A stretch of DNA of 15,487 nucleotides from positions 1 to 15,487 of the forward strand of contig JALWVW010000234.1 in assembly GCA_027079365.1 (NCBI GenBank). The letters run 5' to 3'. Position numbers and translations under genes: made by a program. Of this stretch, positions 1 to 5,814 are shown in pieces. The notes beneath the pieces were generated by a model. That model was not told the origin of the DNA and searched no databases. It saw only the letters and a list, made by a program, of their open reading frames with translations. How positions within the stretch are numbered: the first letter of the stretch is position 1; each line of letters starts with the position of its first letter. This DNA comes from Campylobacteraceae bacterium. Lineage in GTDB: Bacteria > Campylobacterota > Campylobacteria > Campylobacterales > Sulfurovaceae.

Positions 1-148
1 TAGGCTGCATGATGGCTGATTGAGAGAAATAACGAAGCTGAAGCTCTGCTAAAATAGATAAAGAGAGATTTTTGTGACTACTATATTCCCCAAAGTCATA
101 CTCTTTGTCCTGTAGCCATATAGACCAGCTGTTACCCTTTCGCCACAA
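1..148 (-). CDS. Possible partial open frame at left edge, unrecognised
   Basis: Immediately downstream of msrB on the minus strand, a frame different from msrB stays open from about position 170 through the msrB stop to the window edge. A TTG at 148-146 or a GTG at 172-170 could start it, but the ribosome binding site is weak. The translation (…WSIWLQDKEYDFGEY… then …LSILAELQLRYFSQS…) looks protein-like, but I do not recognise it. It is short and truncated, so it may be chance. If real, it would overlap the 3' end of msrB and be co-transcribed with it. Confidence 0.2.
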   Translation of the reverse strand, partial: MWRKGNSWSIWLQDKEYDFGEYSSHKNLSLSILAELQLRYFSQSAIMQP

Positions 149-497
149 AATCCAAAGAGATGGAGTTGACACAGTGGCGTGTGCTTTTTTCTGTCATGCC
201 TTCACCTTTAAAGACATGTCCAAGGTGACCACCACAGTTGGCACAGACAATCTCTATGCGTCTGCCATCTGCATCAGGTACTTCTGTCACAGAACCCTCT
301 ACTGCATCATCAAAACTAGGCCACCAGCCTGTACCAGAGTCAAACTTGGTATCTGAAGGAAACAGATCTGCATTGCACTGACGACAAGTATATATACCCT
401 CCTCATGATGATCCCAAAATTTGCCTGTAAAAGAACGCTCTGTCCCTTTGTTTACGATGACTCTTCTCTCTTCATCTGTTAATTTGTTATATGCTAT
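132..497 (-). CDS. msrB: Peptide-methionine (R)-S-oxide reductase MsrB, apparent ATA start
   Basis: MsrB reduces the R epimer of methionine sulfoxide in proteins, using thioredoxin. The frame encodes 121 residues, a normal size for a single-domain MsrB. The zinc site is two CxxC pairs (C38/C41 in TCRQC and C85/C88 in CANC). The family signatures GGHLGHVF and RHCVNS are present, the latter carrying the catalytic Cys at about 109. The usual GWPSF loop reads GTGWWPSF, with an extra Trp. No ATG, GTG or TTG lies at the N-terminus. By comparison with the usual M-x-Y-N-K-L opening, the initiator position is ATA at 497-495, six bases after an AGGA at 507-504. The gene is in frame with the upstream rubrerythrin and separated from it by one TAA, so readthrough to a fusion is the alternative. 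It lies downstream of rubrerythrin in one probable operon. Family assignment is strong; the start is inference. Confidence 0.9.
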   Translation of the reverse strand: MAYNKLTDEERRVIVNKGTERSFTGKFWDHHEEGIYTCRQCNADLFPSDTKFDSGTGWWPSFDDAVEGSVTEVPDADGRRIEIVCANCGGHLGHVFKGEGMTEKSTRHCVNSISLDFVAKG

Positions 498-506
498 ATT
501 TGTTCC

Positions 507-1166
507 TTATTTGATGTCGTTTAGTCTAGATTGGTAGCTTTGTGGGTGTTTGCACACAGGGCAGACCTCTAACGCTTTTTTACTGTAGTGGATGTGTCCA
601 CACACTTCACATATCCATGCAGTATCTTCCATATCATCCTCATAGATGGTGCCATTTTTCATACGAGCCAGCATAAGCAAGAACATCTTCTCATGCTCTA
701 TCTCAATCTTGCCAATACCCTTGAAGAGTCTAGCCGCCTCTTCATAACCCTCTTCTTTAGCGACTTTTGCAAAGTCTGGGTACATACTGGTATGCTCATA
801 GTTTTCACCATCGATAGCTGACTGTAGGTTCTCCATAGTATTTCCAAAGTTGTTCTTGGAGTCTGTTATCATTCTATTATGTAGAGCAAGTTCCAGTTTT
901 GCATGCGTCTTTTCGTTGTTCGCTGCTCTTTGAAAGTGTGCAGCTATATCATAGTAACCCTCTTTTTGTGCCACCTTTGCAAAGTACTCGTACTTGTTGC
1001 GTGCCTGAGACTCTCCTGCAAAAGCCTTCATGAGGTTTACGAGCGTCAGGTTTTTGGTCACCATCTCCATCTCCTCGCCACAACACACCAGTGTACCGCC
1101 ACCAACACTTTGTACTTCTATTTCATTGCCACATTTGTTGCATTTGTATGTTTCGTACTGTCTCAT
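507..1166 (-). CDS. rrc: Desulforubrerythrin-type rubrerythrin (peroxide reductase)
   Basis: Rubrerythrins reduce hydrogen peroxide in the cytoplasm at a di-iron centre, fed by rubredoxin-type iron. This 219-residue protein has three parts. An N-terminal desulforedoxin-like domain has C9-x2-C12 and adjacent C28-C29. A four-helix ferritin-like domain covers about 40-165, with repeated di-iron motifs (GESQARNKY, NNEKTH, GENYEH, IEIEHEK). A C-terminal rubredoxin-like domain has C186-x2-C189 and C202-x2-C205. The layout matches what is called desulforubrerythrin in Campylobacter jejuni. The start ATG is preceded by AAGGA with suitable spacing, and an extended -10 box lies at 1201-1209. msrB follows directly after the stop. 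The neighbouring Msr genes fit an oxidative-stress role. The gene symbol follows the C. jejuni name. Confidence 0.93.
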   Translation of the reverse strand: MRQYETYKCNKCGNEIEVQSVGGGTLVCCGEEMEMVTKNLTLVNLMKAFAGESQARNKYEYFAKVAQKEGYYDIAAHFQRAANNEKTHAKLELALHNRMITDSKNNFGNTMENLQSAIDGENYEHTSMYPDFAKVAKEEGYEEAARLFKGIGKIEIEHEKMFLLMLARMKNGTIYEDDMEDTAWICEVCGHIHYSKKALEVCPVCKHPQSYQSRLNDIK

Positions 1167-1200
1167 GGTTTTTCCTTAGATAAATCTTTTCGTTACCCTC

Positions 1201-1216
1201 ATTATAACAGATTATA
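1201..1216 (-). promoter_or_regulatory. Rubrerythrin promoter with a PerR-like inverted repeat
   Basis: Read on the minus strand, TG-T-TATAAT (1209-1201) is a perfect extended -10 box. It overlaps an inverted repeat TATAA-TCTG-TTATA. The two half-sites CTATAAT and GTTATAA each match six of seven bases of the PerR half-site TTATAAT/ATTATAA. They are separated by two bases rather than the consensus one. PerR control of the C. jejuni homologue is established knowledge; a PerR site here is inference. Confidence 0.5.
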
Positions 1217-1313
1217 GAGATACGTGCTGGAATATTTGTTCTATGGGCTAGAGTCTTGATGATGCCCGTCACTGTAGCCCACTTTTTACATTATCTATTG
1301 CTTAAAATTATTA

Positions 1314-1811
1314 TCAAGACCTTGGAAGTACCCAGTCAGCTCTTGCAAAGTGACAGGTGTAGCCATCTGTATAGTGCTGTAGGTAGTCCTGGTGCTCTGC
1401 TTCTGCTTCCCAAAAATCACTTGCCTGAGTCACAGGAGTCACCACTTTTCCTGGCCACAATCTACTGGCATCTACATCTTTTATGGTCTGCAGGACTACC
1501 TCTTTTTGCTCCTCTGTTGTATAGAAAATCTCTGAACGGTAGGATCTTCCTCTGTCATTACCTTGTCTATCTGGTGTAGAGGGGTCATGTATCTGAAAGA
1601 AGAACTCCAGCAAAGCTCTGTAGCTTGTCTGCGACGGGTCAAAGAGTATCTCTACAGCTTCTGCATGGTCTCCATGGTTACGGTAGGTTGCATTGGGTAC
1701 TTCACCACCGGTGTAGCCCACTCTTGTGCTGACAACTCCGGGAAGTTTACGGATAAGCTCCTGCATTCCCCAAAAACATCCTCCGGCTAAAATTGCTTTT
1801 TCTTGCTGCAT
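1314..1811 (-). CDS. msrA: Peptide-methionine (S)-S-oxide reductase MsrA
   Basis: MsrA reduces the S epimer of methionine sulfoxide in proteins or free methionine. The catalytic signature GGCFWGMQ lies near the N-terminus. The family blocks VGYTGG, NHGDHAEAVEI and FFQIHDPST follow, and the C-terminus carries GYTCHFARADW with a likely resolving Cys. From ATG 1811-1809 the protein is about 165 residues, usual for a single-domain MsrA. I chose this ATG over the in-frame GTG two codons upstream, because AAGGAG abuts the GTG but sits five bases before the ATG. It lies upstream of rubrerythrin and msrB on the same strand, separated by about 150 bases containing the rubrerythrin promoter. So the two Msr activities flank the peroxide reductase but probably belong to separate transcripts. 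Confidence 0.95.
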   Translation of the reverse strand: MQQEKAILAGGCFWGMQELIRKLPGVVSTRVGYTGGEVPNATYRNHGDHAEAVEILFDPSQTSYRALLEFFFQIHDPSTPDRQGNDRGRSYRSEIFYTTEEQKEVVLQTIKDVDASRLWPGKVVTPVTQASDFWEAEAEHQDYLQHYTDGYTCHFARADWVLPRS

Positions 1812-2312
1812 AGTCACTCCTTATTGCTTGGTGGTGTGATATACTTTTTTCTCTTTGCTGCATACATCTGGTCAGTTGTGATATATCCAATACTTTAGCG
1901 ATGCAATGCTGAAAATAGCCTTTTGGTAGACTGGGTATTTCATCTGTTTCGCTTTTTGATTTTGGTGCCTGTTGTGACAAAATCAACCCTGAGGAAGAGC
2001 AGAAATACCCACAATTTGGTTCAGGATTGATGATGGGTGAACTAGCAATAATAGATACTACATTCTTTGTGATTTGACACCCGACCCTAGGTTTAACCCT
2101 TATTTTTTGTATTTAATGGTTATGTTTGTGGTTTATTGGCTGGCTCTAAAGTTCTTCATATTCTTCCCTTCTTGTTTTTATATTCATTTAATTTGTGCTT
2201 GTCTATTTAATTTTATAAAATGTTGTTGTATTTTTGATCACTTTTTTGTTAAAAAAAATGGTACAATATTTTAGTAACTTGTTTTGCCCACTAGGAAACT
2301 TGGAGATATTCT
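1812..2312. other. Gene-poor stretch with a possible gene remnant
   Basis: No convincing intact gene is seen. The part near msrA holds a nine-base direct repeat TGTGATATA (1835-1843 and 1877-1885). From about 1918 to the TGA at 2075-2077, one plus-strand frame is open, reading …KINPEEEQKYPQFGSG then LMMGELAIIDTTFFVI. This looks like a real C-terminus but has no start, and TAG lies just upstream, so it may be a decayed gene. From about 2090 the sequence turns very AT-rich. A TTG-initiated 66-codon hydrophobic frame (2074-2274) there is probably chance. The HEPN-gene promoter lies at the end. Confidence 0.45.
2259..2267 (+). promoter_or_regulatory. Extended -10 promoter of the HEPN/small-protein unit
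   Basis: TGGTACAAT matches TGn-TACAAT, following a run of A. No clear -35 hexamer is visible, as is common in Campylobacterota. It lies 45 bases before the ATG at 2313, which has GGAG eight bases upstream. It would drive both genes. Confidence 0.5.
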
Positions 2313-3005
2313 ATGAATAAAAAAATATGGCAGAGATTTGAAGAGTTAGAAAACTTGATTACAGATATAGAAGCAACTAAAGTAGAGAAACAAAAAGAAA
2401 TTTTATATGGTCTATATGCTGCTAATAGCAGCAAAATAGTGACAGTACCTTATATAGATAGTGACTTATTTCTACAATGGGTACTTCAAGTTGAAGACTT
2501 ATTAATCAAAGTTGTTGATAGGGAATCAATATATTACAAACAATTTGAAGAAAAAAAAGAATCAGACTATAGTACATATTTAATTTTTCAAGATTTAAAA
2601 GTAATCTTTTTAACATTTAAAAATGACTATAAAAAAGGATATTTATTTTCAGTTAAAACACTTGTTCAGGCAGAAGTTTTTGAAAGTCAACTAGAGCAAT
2701 CGCAAGAATTATTAAATAGTGGATATAAACTTGCTTCAGCAGTTATAGCAGGTATCGTACTCGAAACAGGATTACGTGAGATATGTAGTAGAGAAAATAT
2801 TTTGCATGGAAAACTTGATAAGATGAATGCTGAATTGGCTAAGAAAGGTATATATAATAAACTTCAACAAAAATGCATTACAGCACTTGCAGATATTAGA
2901 AATAGTGCGGCTCATGGAAAAGAAGATGAATTTAGTCATGATGATGTAAACAATATGATACGCGATGTTGAACAATTTTTAGCTAAATACCTGGATGATA
3001 TCTAA
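2313..3005 (+). CDS. HEPN / DUF4145-like protein with R-N-x3-H motif
   Basis: This 230-residue soluble protein has no signal peptide or membrane segment. The N-terminal half (about 1-120) is helical and charged, and I do not recognise it. The C-terminal part (about 130-230) resembles HEPN domains of the DUF4145 kind: a helix SAVIAGIVLETGLREI, then a helix ending IRNSAAHGK, then a last helix through RDVEQFLAKYL. RNSAAH fits the R-(N/D/H)-x(3-5)-H motif known from RNase-active HEPN proteins of toxin-antitoxin, abortive-infection and CRISPR systems. RNase activity here is inference. The gene is far more AT-rich than its neighbours, with A/T-ending codons, suggesting recent transfer. Its TAA shares a base with the next gene's ATG. 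Alternatives are a non-catalytic HEPN binding module or a ligand-sensing protein. Confidence 0.75.
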   Translation: MNKKIWQRFEELENLITDIEATKVEKQKEILYGLYAANSSKIVTVPYIDSDLFLQWVLQVEDLLIKVVDRESIYYKQFEEKKESDYSTYLIFQDLKVIFLTFKNDYKKGYLFSVKTLVQAEVFESQLEQSQELLNSGYKLASAVIAGIVLETGLREICSRENILHGKLDKMNAELAKKGIYNKLQQKCITALADIRNSAAHGKEDEFSHDDVNNMIRDVEQFLAKYLDDI

Positions 3006-3235
3006 TGAAAAAACTATTAAACTTTTTACAAAAATTAGAGCAGCATAAGGTACACTACACCATAGAGCACAACCGAGACGAATTCATCATGGTACTTGTG
3101 ACCATACCAGGTGAACGCTGGGAAGTTGAATTTGATGAGGCAGGTGGTATTGAGATAGAAATTTTTAAAAAATCTACGGGGGTATATACAGATGAAAGTA
3201 TGTTGGATGCCCTATTCGAAAAAGATGAAATATGA
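3005..3235 (+). CDS. Small acidic protein coupled to the HEPN gene, unnamed family
   Basis: This 76-residue protein is strongly acidic (about 17 Asp/Glu). It opens with a short helix (MKKLLNFLQKLEQH) followed by an apparent beta-rich core containing HNRDEFIMVLVTIPGERW and EVEFDEAGGIEIEIFKKS, ending in an acidic tail. It has no signal peptide, membrane segment or obvious DNA-binding motif. Its ATG overlaps the upstream stop by one base (TAATG), so translation is probably coupled. The IPGERWEVEF pattern recalls small orphan proteins I have seen in many bacteria without a known function; that is unchecked memory. Small size, acidity and coupling would suit an antitoxin- or immunity-like partner, but nothing in the sequence proves it. 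Its composition is less AT-rich than the upstream gene. Confidence 0.75.
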   Translation: MKKLLNFLQKLEQHKVHYTIEHNRDEFIMVLVTIPGERWEVEFDEAGGIEIEIFKKSTGVYTDESMLDALFEKDEI

Positions 3236-3265
3236 GGCAAATTTTTCTAGGTTAATATATTATTT

Positions 3266-3286
3266 GGTGCGTGTTACGCAGCCTAC
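3266..3286 (-). repeat. REP-like hairpin with GTAG foot
   Basis: Between two convergent genes, the minus strand reads GTAG-GC-TGCGT-AAC-ACGCA-CC. TGCGT and ACGCA pair perfectly around a three-base loop. The GTAG at the 5' foot is the hallmark tetranucleotide of REP elements mobilised by RAYT (Y1 REP-associated tyrosine) transposases. There is no U-tract on either side, so it is a poor terminator. Only one copy is in this window and no RAYT gene is seen. Confidence 0.4.
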
Positions 3287-3300
3287 ATTCTTGTTATGTT

Positions 3301-4701
3301 TTATGATACAAGGTGCCGCTTAACATACTCCAAAGCTTCTTCCTGGCTTTGAAGTTTCCCTTCGATCTGCTGCTCATAGACAGCATCGAGTACCTCTCCA
3401 AATCGCGCCGAAGGGGTGAGTCCCAGTGCAATCAGATCTCTGCCCTGGAGAAGAGGGGGAGGAGGGGCAGTGGTCACCTGCAGTGCTTTGGCTTGGGTCA
3501 GTAGCCACTCTCCGGCCTTGTAGATGCCTGACTTGGCCTCTGGGGTGTTGCGTCCCAGAAAGTCTGCTTTTGCGAGGAAGACAAGCTCCTCTATGTTGAC
3601 CTTGGTTGCCAGCCGTCTGATCGCGGTGCTTTTGGCTCCCTGGGCGTAGAACTGTGAGGGCTTGAGATGGTGCTCTACCAGAGGGAGGATGCTCTCTATG
3701 AAGTCATGTGCATGGGTGAGTCGATAGAGGAAGCTTTTGGTGGGGGCGAGTCCTGCGTATTCATGTCCTATGGAGCGGATCCTGCCGTCTGCTTCTATGG
3801 TGGTCGTGGTTGCCTTGCCAAGATCGTGACAGAGGATAGCAAAGAGAAACATCAGTTTCTGATTTTCCTTTATTCCTAATTCCTCATTTCTCATTCCTAA
3901 TTCTCTCGCCATCACATCAAGTGCCATCATGGTGTGCGTCCAGACATCTCCTTCTGGGTGCCATTTGGGGTTTTGGGGGACAGCGATGATCGCTTCTAGC
4001 TCGGGGAAGTAGCGCAGGATACCAAGGTCTTTCATGAGCGTAAAGCCGAGTGAGGGCTTGGGAGCCTTGAGCAGGAGCTTGGTAAACTCTGTGTAGATTC
4101 TCTCTCTAGGGAGCTCTTCAAGCATCCCTTTACCTGTCATCTCCCGGCAAAGTTTCTCTGTCTGGGGTGCCAGCGTATAGCCAAATCGGGCAGCGAACTG
4201 TACTGCACGATAGACCCGCAGAGGATCTTCGATGAAGGTACGGCTGTCGATATGTCGCAACCGTCGTTGCGCCATATCTTCTCTCCCTCCAAAAGGGTCG
4301 AGGAAAACACTACTCCTGATCTCATATCCCATGGCATTGAGGCTAAAGTCTCTGCGTCTGGCTGCCTCTTCGAAGTCCATCTCTCCATCCACGGTGACAG
4401 CAAAGCCCCGATGTCCGCTACCGCTTTTGGATTCTCTACGGGGGAAAGAGAAGTCATACTCCTCTCCTGCATGGGTAAATTTGAGCACACCGAAGCTTCT
4501 GCCTACAAGGTTGACACTGCCATACTGGGAGAGTATCTGCCTCAGTTTCTCCAGTGTATCCAGCCCATAGACTTCGATATCATAGTCCTTGACAGGCTGC
4601 TGCATCCAGTGATCCCGTACAGCACCGCCCACAATGATAGCTTTGGCACCGTGCTCTGAAAGTGCTTCTGAGACAGTGTGAAGTATTTTGGGTAGTTTCA
4701 T
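3301..4701 (-). CDS. cca: CCA tRNA nucleotidyltransferase / poly(A) polymerase family (class II) with HD domain
   Basis: This class II polymerase-beta nucleotidyltransferase (466 residues) most likely adds or repairs the 3' CCA of tRNAs. The head has GGAVRD at 25-30, the metal-binding KDYDIEVYG with D39 and D41, RRRDFSLNAM at 115-124 and EDPLRVYRAVQFAARFGY at about 159-175. An HD phosphohydrolase-like domain follows, with H256 (WTHTMMALD) and CHDLGKA (H292, D293), as in E. coli Cca. Residues about 267-278 (ELGMRNEELGIK) are encoded by an in-frame tandem 7-base repeat that looks inserted between the HD-domain helices. The start has no Shine-Dalgarno sequence; TATAAT lies six bases before the ATG, suggesting a leaderless message. 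Family members can be CCA-adding, A-adding or poly(A) polymerases, and sequence alone cannot fully separate these. Confidence 0.92.
   Translation of the reverse strand: MKLPKILHTVSEALSEHGAKAIIVGGAVRDHWMQQPVKDYDIEVYGLDTLEKLRQILSQYGSVNLVGRSFGVLKFTHAGEEYDFSFPRRESKSGSGHRGFAVTVDGEMDFEEAARRRDFSLNAMGYEIRSSVFLDPFGGREDMAQRRLRHIDSRTFIEDPLRVYRAVQFAARFGYTLAPQTEKLCREMTGKGMLEELPRERIYTEFTKLLLKAPKPSLGFTLMKDLGILRYFPELEAIIAVPQNPKWHPEGDVWTHTMMALDVMARELGMRNEELGIKENQKLMFLFAILCHDLGKATTTTIEADGRIRSIGHEYAGLAPTKSFLYRLTHAHDFIESILPLVEHHLKPSQFYAQGAKSTAIRRLATKVNIEELVFLAKADFLGRNTPEAKSGIYKAGEWLLTQAKALQVTTAPPPPLLQGRDLIALGLTPSARFGEVLDAVYEQQIEGKLQSQEEALEYVKRHLVS
3869..3903 (-). repeat. Tandem 7-base repeat inside cca
   Basis: On the minus strand, five units follow in register: GAATTAG, GAATGAG, AAATGAG, GAATTAG, GAATAAA. 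A further degenerate GGAAAAT lies at 3862-3868. It is read through in frame as ELGMRNEELGIK. The same motif occurs at 4720-4747 and 4801-4821. Confidence 0.8.
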
Positions 4702-4707
4702 GGGTGT

Positions 4708-4713
4708 ATTATA
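4708..4713 (-). promoter_or_regulatory. -10 box of cca, leaderless candidate
   Basis: A perfect TATAAT is followed by ACACCC and then the ATG. Transcription normally starts six to eight bases after the -10, which places the 5' end at or next to the start codon. No AGGA-like sequence precedes the ATG. Confidence 0.55.
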
Positions 4714-4719
4714 GCGATA

Positions 4720-4747
4720 GAAGTAGAAAGTAGAAATTAAAAATTGA
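4720..4747 (+). repeat. Tandem 7-base repeat upstream of cca
   Basis: Four consecutive units are seen: GAAGTAG, AAAGTAG, AAATTAA, AAATTGA. They lie between the eamA stop and the cca start and are related to the copies at 3869-3903 and 4801-4821. The gap 4702-4832 otherwise holds only the cca promoter and a G-rich run. Confidence 0.6.
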
Positions 4748-4800
4748 GGGGGGAGAGATGTGCCATGGATGTGTAGGGGGTGATTGCTATCGCAGAGAAT

Positions 4801-4821
4801 GAATTAGAAATAAAAAATTGG
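4801..4821 (+). repeat. Tandem 7-base repeat downstream of the EamA gene
   Basis: Three units are seen: GAATTAG, AAATAAA, AAATTGG. They lie just past the end of the EamA transporter gene. The first unit is identical to two units of the copy inside cca. Confidence 0.55.
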
Positions 4822-4832
4822 GCGGAGAGGTT

Positions 4833-5744
4833 TTATGCGCTAGTCGTTCTCTTGGGCACAGTGACCAGCAATCCTGCCACCACGATGAGTCCCATTCCGA
4901 CCCAGCTCCAGAGATCAGGGAGATGGTCTCCTAGTAGGGTGCCGATGATCACGGCGAAGAGGATCTGGGTGTAGGTGATTGTGCCTACGATGCCTGCCTG
5001 AGTCAGAGAGTAGGCTTTGGTCATGAGTAGCTGAGAGGCGGTGGCGAAGATACCTGCACCGATGATATAGAGCCAGAGGATGCCATGAGGCATGACAAAT
5101 CGGGAGACCATGAATGCCCAGGACTCAGGTACCGTGATAGTCTCAGCCAGCAGCATGAGTAGAATGGGGCCTACTGTACCCACTACCATGAAGGAGAGTG
5201 CAATGGTGCGAATATCATAGTGGTTTTTGAGTTCGCGTATAGAGGTGTAGGCCAATGCTGCGCCGATACCTGAGACTAGACCCAGTACCATGTCATGATC
5301 GAGGCTCAATACCCCCTCGGGTTTGGCGATCATAGCGATACCGCCAAACCCAAAGAGTAGTGCGAGTACGGCAGTACGGGGGAGCTTCTCCCCCAGAAAT
5401 ATCCAGGCGAAAAATGCCAGAAAGAGCGGAGAGGTTTTGTTGAAGGTCACTGCTGTGCCCAGCGGGAGGTTTGCCATATTGTTAAAGTAGGCCAGCAGTG
5501 CGATGAAGCCGATCAGCCCACGGAAAAAAAGCAGTAGTGGCTTGCCTCCTTTGGTCTGCATGGGACGCTTCCAAAGACTGGTACCGATGATGGCTACACC
5601 AAAGACATTACGAAAGAAGGTGACCTCTAGAGAGGGGAGCTCAGAGGAGAGTGTCTTAACCAGTCCACCCATTGCAGCAAAGGTCAGAGTTGCCATTAGC
5701 ATATAAAAAATACCGGCATCGATGTTCCATATCTTCTGCTGCAT
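4833..5744 (-). CDS. EamA-family (drug/metabolite superfamily) transporter
   Basis: This inner-membrane permease of 303 residues has about ten hydrophobic segments arranged as two EamA halves. The first half runs from GIFYMLMATLTFAAMGGLVK to about 140 and contains the FFRNVFG and FFRGLIGF loops. The second runs from about 152 and contains GAALAYTSIRELK and GTITYTQILFAVIIG. The conserved first-half end FNKTSPLFLAFFAWIFLGEK and the GxAMIAKP block are typical. The substrate cannot be told; the family exports amino acids, purines or other metabolites. The chosen ATG has AGGAG five bases away, and TATAAT lies at 5776-5771. It is transcribed with the flanking genes' strand but has its own promoter. 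Confidence 0.9.
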   Translation of the reverse strand: MQQKIWNIDAGIFYMLMATLTFAAMGGLVKTLSSELPSLEVTFFRNVFGVAIIGTSLWKRPMQTKGGKPLLLFFRGLIGFIALLAYFNNMANLPLGTAVTFNKTSPLFLAFFAWIFLGEKLPRTAVLALLFGFGGIAMIAKPEGVLSLDHDMVLGLVSGIGAALAYTSIRELKNHYDIRTIALSFMVVGTVGPILLMLLAETITVPESWAFMVSRFVMPHGILWLYIIGAGIFATASQLLMTKAYSLTQAGIVGTITYTQILFAVIIGTLLGDHLPDLWSWVGMGLIVVAGLLVTVPKRTTSA

Positions 5745-5770
5745 GCATACTCCTAGAGTCGTTTTTTGGG

Positions 5771-5776
5771 ATTATA
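5771..5776 (-). promoter_or_regulatory. -10 box of the EamA transporter gene
   Basis: The minus strand reads TATAAT 26 bases before the ATG, between the ClC stop and the EamA start. No good -35 is visible. Confidence 0.4.
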
Positions 5777-5814
5777 TCTAAAAGTGTGTTATGGAAGTGG
5801 AGAGTTTACTCCCA

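Noticed and set aside
1747..1986. Minus-strand 79-codon frame overlapping the start of msrA
   Set aside because: It covers the msrA start and ribosome binding site in another frame, starts at TTG without a ribosome binding site, and looks like no protein I know.
2074..2274. Hydrophobic 66-codon frame starting TTG in the AT-rich stretch
   Set aside because: Phe/Cys-rich translation is what AT-rich DNA gives by chance. There is no ribosome binding site, and it runs into the promoter of the next gene.
2313..4701. A HEPN-MNT toxin-antitoxin pair, with the cca nucleotidyltransferase as the antitoxin
   Set aside because: cca is a full-length housekeeping enzyme on the opposite strand with its own promoter and an HD domain. 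It is not a minimal MNT protein in the HEPN operon.
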